A stretch of DNA of 9,250 nt, taken from positions 1 to 9,250 of the forward strand of contig VGFN01000045.1 of NCBI GenBank assembly GCA_016868875.1, written 5' to 3'. This stretch comes from Bacteroidota bacterium. GTDB taxonomy: Bacteria > Bacteroidota > Bacteroidia > UBA7662. Position 1 is the first letter of the stretch. Each line of letters starts with the position of its first letter. The translations under genes were made by a program, and so were the position numbers. Below, one piece after another: positions 7,486 to 9,250 of the stretch. Under the pieces are notes generated by a model. It worked only from the letters and a program-made list of their open reading frames with translations. It did no database searches and was not told the DNA's origin.

Positions 7486-8237
7486 ACCGCAAAATAGTCC
7501 AAAGCGTGCGGGCTTAATGGGCGAATGGGGTAATCGTTGGAGCCGATTTGGCTGACCAAACGATCATTCTTTTGTTCCAAGCTGCGCCGATTAAGCCGAT
7601 TGGCCAGGTCGTAAGGGACTTGAAGCCATCGACGAGGCAGACGGTATTGCAGGTTCAGAAAATCCCATCGGGTGAATTTGCGAACAGATTCTTTGTTCTT
7701 CTGGTAATAGTCCATGACCTTTTCATTCCCAAAGACTCCGCGCAGGTCTACTTGACCAAAGACGGATTCCAAAATTTGGCGCATCGCCTCCGGATCGTAT
7801 TCCCTCACATGCCACGGATTGCGCGTAAGGGACATGAGTCTGTTCGGGGTTGTCAAAATCAAAACCCCACCTGGATGCAAGACCCGATGAATCTCTCTGA
7901 GAAATTCAAGATCATCCTCAATATGCTCGATGACTTGGAAGGTTACCACGGCATCAAATTGATTGGAGTTAATGCCCCCCAAGGGAGGAACCGTCATCTG
8001 CAGGGTTCTGGCATTGGGGGGTACATGCAAGTTAGGCACCGGAAATTTGTCGATTCCTAAATACTGTTGGCAGTGTTTGGCCAACAATTTCATTCCGTAT
8101 CCTTCACCACAACCCACTTCGAGCACGGAGCCCTTCATCCAGGGGACGGCAGCTTTGTAGGCCGCCATATGTCGCTGGTAGATGGGATTTTCGGATGCAT
8201 CCTCCGCGGAAGAGCGTTCAGCTGTTTGTATACCCAT
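7473..8237 (-). CDS. Class I SAM-dependent methyltransferase, substrate unknown
   Basis: The product is 254 residues from the chosen start, with a Rossmann-fold SAM-binding core of the Methyltransf_11/25 kind. Motif I is VLEVGCGEGYG (about residues 38-48 from this start), with an acidic residue in LGIDKFP (D63) placed to bind the ribose. The segments FDAVVTFQVIEHIEDD and LHPGGVLILTTPNR cover motifs II and III. The C-terminal third is rich in Arg, Lys and aromatic residues and is not recognisable to me. The frame is open to an ATG at 8309, which would overlap folB by 19 nt. I prefer the ATG at 8237 (MGIQTAERSSAEDASENP) because it starts close to the conserved part and removes the overlap. The longer form adds 24 residues and cannot be excluded. 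The gene lies second in the folB-amylase-GT51 cluster. Similar proteins are often found with cell-surface polysaccharide genes, but the neighbours here do not fix a substrate. Confidence 0.88.
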   Translation of the reverse strand: MGIQTAERSSAEDASENPIYQRHMAAYKAAVPWMKGSVLEVGCGEGYGMKLLAKHCQQYLGIDKFPVPNLHVPPNARTLQMTVPPLGGINSNQFDAVVTFQVIEHIEDDLEFLREIHRVLHPGGVLILTTPNRLMSLTRNPWHVREYDPEAMRQILESVFGQVDLRGVFGNEKVMDYYQKNKESVRKFTRWDFLNLQYRLPRRWLQVPYDLANRLNRRSLEQKNDRLVSQIGSNDYPIRPLSPHALDYFAVCTK

Positions 8238-8290
8238 AGAGGACGTGGATTCGGTTTTGGGGAGGAAGAGTGCCCAAAGATAATTTGCCC

Positions 8291-8698
8291 TTAGGACGTT
8301 GTTACCCATGCATCAAGGTCACTGCAACGCATCGTGACCCTGGAAGACGGGATGCGGATGGATGCCGTGCCCTGCCTGCAGGGGATGGGAGGGTTCATTT
8401 TGGCGAGGCTCACTTCAAACGTCCAATCGGACCATTCCGACCGCAGGGCCAAGAGGATTCCTGCAATAACCTCTTCCAAAAGGTCGTGGGGTTCCAGGAA
8501 CACGGCTTCGGCAAGTGCATAAATTCGACCATAATCCGGCCACCCCGGGCCCAAGGTGGGTTGCCCGGGTCCGTGGATTGCATGCTGAGGACCAAAAGCC
8601 TTAATGTCAAGGATAAATGTATTCCCTTTCACCTTCTCGTCCGGATATAACCCGTGGAAGCCTTTGAATTCAATACTCTCCAAAGCAATCTCGGCCAT
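8291..8698 (-). CDS. folB: Dihydroneopterin aldolase
   Basis: FolB splits 7,8-dihydroneopterin into 6-hydroxymethyl-7,8-dihydropterin and glycolaldehyde in cytosolic folate synthesis. Starting at the ATG at 8698 (MAEIALESIEFKGFHG) gives 135 residues. With this start the expected active-site residues fall at nearly their usual positions: E21 in HGLYPDEK, Y56 in DYGRIY, E76 in LLEEVIAG (pterin anchor) and K100 in SLAKMNPP. These match E22, Y54, E74 and K100 of the Staphylococcus enzyme as I recall them. An in-frame ATG at 8716 would add MLKRKT. The C-terminus runs on past ASIRIPSSRV for about 15 residues more than many homologues, ending in DAWVTTS. It is the first gene of the leftward cluster, and no other folate gene lies in the window. 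The spacing to the divergent acyl-CoA dehydrogenase gene is short. The call is firm. Confidence 0.93.
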   Translation of the reverse strand: MAEIALESIEFKGFHGLYPDEKVKGNTFILDIKAFGPQHAIHGPGQPTLGPGWPDYGRIYALAEAVFLEPHDLLEEVIAGILLALRSEWSDWTFEVSLAKMNPPIPCRQGTASIRIPSSRVTMRCSDLDAWVTTS

Positions 8699-8725
8699 GG
8701 TCTTACGTTTGAGCAACGAAGGTCT

Positions 8726-8733
8726 TAAATTTG
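8726..8733 (+). promoter_or_regulatory. Candidate Bacteroidota -7 promoter box for the acyl-CoA dehydrogenase gene
   Basis: TAAATTTG matches the Bacteroidota sigma-ABfr -7 consensus TAnnTTTG exactly and lies 29 bp before the ATG at 8763, so a transcript starting a few bases downstream would have a leader of about 20 nt. A TTTG at 8708-8711 could be the -33 element, but the 14-bp spacing is shorter than the usual 19 or so. The match is to a short word, so this is a candidate only. Confidence 0.4.
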
Positions 8734-8744
8734 CCCCGCAATCC

Positions 8745-8752
8745 CAAATTTA
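8745..8752 (-). promoter_or_regulatory. Candidate Bacteroidota -7 promoter box for the folB cluster
   Basis: Read on the minus strand this is TAAATTTG, an exact TAnnTTTG match, 46 bp upstream of the folB ATG at 8698 (28 bp from the alternative ATG at 8716). No TTTG-like -33 element is visible at the usual distance inside the start of the acyl-CoA dehydrogenase gene. It would be the promoter for the four-gene leftward cluster if real. Confidence 0.35.
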
Positions 8753-8762
8753 GAGCCTAACT

Positions 8763-9250
8763 ATGCGCACCGATACCTACCAGCACCCGGACCATTACCT
8801 GGTCGATGAATTATTGACCGAGGAACATCGCCTCATCCGGGATAGCGTTCGGCAGTACGTCAAAAAGGAGCTGAGCCCTATAATCGAAGACTATGCCCAA
8901 AGGGCCGAATTTCCCAAACATATCCTTCCCCAACTGGGCGCAATAGGGGCTTTTGGGCCTTCGCTGCCTACGGAATACGGGTGCGGAGGTATGGACCAAA
9001 TTGCCTACGGTATCATTATGCAGGAGTTGGAACGCTGCGATTCCGGGATTCGTTCCACAGCCTCTGTACAGGGTTCTCTGGTCATGTACCCGATTTACAA
9101 ATACGGATCCGAAGAGCAGCGCTGCAAATACCTCCCCAAGCTGGCCACCGGCGAATGGATGGGTTGCTTTGGCTTAACGGAACCCGACCACGGCTCCAAC
9201 CCTGGGGGGATGACCACCCACTTCCAGGACAAGGGGGATCATTACCTCTT
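8763..9250 (+). CDS. gcdH: Glutaryl-CoA dehydrogenase-like acyl-CoA dehydrogenase, N-terminal part (runs off right edge)
   Basis: The frame is open from the ATG at 8763 to the end of the window and gives the first 162 residues of a protein usually near 390. Acyl-CoA dehydrogenases are FAD flavoenzymes that introduce a 2,3 double bond into acyl-CoA and pass electrons to ETF. The helical N-terminal domain is followed by GIRSTASVQGSLVMYPIYKYG and KYLPKLATGE. The start of the middle domain shows GCFGLTEPDHGSNPGGM (134-150), which contacts FAD and substrate. The glutaryl-CoA dehydrogenase signature Arg-Ser-x-x-Ser is present as R97, S98 and S101, matching the residues that bind the glutaryl carboxylate in the human enzyme. 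This favours glutaryl-CoA (lysine/tryptophan degradation) over a generic short-chain enzyme. The catalytic Glu lies beyond the window, so the substrate call is an inference; the family call is secure. The first residues MRTDTYQHPDHYLVDELLTEEH support this start. Confidence 0.88.
   Translation, partial: MRTDTYQHPDHYLVDELLTEEHRLIRDSVRQYVKKELSPIIEDYAQRAEFPKHILPQLGAIGAFGPSLPTEYGCGGMDQIAYGIIMQELERCDSGIRSTASVQGSLVMYPIYKYGSEEQRCKYLPKLATGEWMGCFGLTEPDHGSNPGGMTTHFQDKGDHYL

Larger units (their letters stand above)
8726..8752. repeat. 8-bp perfect inverted repeat in the folB/gcdH intergenic gap
   Basis: The arms are TAAATTTG at 8726-8733 and CAAATTTA at 8745-8752, separated by 11 bp (8734-8744). Because each arm is also a promoter-like word, the repeat could be two opposed promoters, an operator for a dimeric regulator, or both. 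The pairing does not extend beyond the eight bases. The sequence is certain; the function is inferred. Confidence 0.5.

Noticed and set aside
7548..8060. A 170-residue open frame on the plus strand inside the methyltransferase gene
   Set aside because: It is antisense to clear SAM-binding motifs; long antisense frames are common at this GC content.

Overview
The window reads as chromosomal DNA of a member of the Bacteroidota. This rests on the Bacteroidota-like N-terminus of MutS, the length and motif spelling of the SpoU-type RNA methyltransferase next to it, a TAnnTTTG-type promoter word upstream of folB and the acyl-CoA dehydrogenase gene, and the lack of clear Shine-Dalgarno sequences before the starts. 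The genus cannot be told from the sequence.

Layout, left to right. (1) The 3' part of a selO (ydiU) gene for a protein AMPylase runs rightward off the left edge. (2) It converges, with two bases between the stops, on a leftward gene for a SpoU/TrmH-family RNA 2'-O-methyltransferase. (3) mutS diverges from that gene across about 116 bp. It is complete at 872 residues and encodes the mismatch-recognition ATPase. (4) Converging on mutS from the right is a leftward cluster of four genes, in transcription order: folB (dihydroneopterin aldolase), a class I SAM-dependent methyltransferase of unknown substrate, a GH13 alpha-amylase-like lipoprotein, and a membrane-anchored protein joining an AsmA-like region to a GT51 peptidoglycan glycosyltransferase domain. 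Spacing is tight (13-nt and 4-nt overlaps at the last two junctions), so this is probably one operon, although the four products do not share an obvious pathway. (5) A glutaryl-CoA-dehydrogenase-like acyl-CoA dehydrogenase gene diverges from folB and runs off the right edge. The short gap between the two holds an inverted pair of TAAATTTG words that could be overlapping, opposed promoters.

Most of the window is about 50-57% GC where hand-counted, and consists of housekeeping genes with their key residues intact. The exception is the AsmA-GT51 gene (4109-6067). It is far richer in A+T (hand-counted 60-base samples of about 18-38% GC), and the change falls close to its 4-nt overlap with the amylase gene. 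This gene is the most unusual part of the window. I see no CRISPR array, RNA gene, insertion sequence, prophage or defence system, and no convincing evidence of a wholly new system. No stretch longer than about 120 bp lacks a gene.
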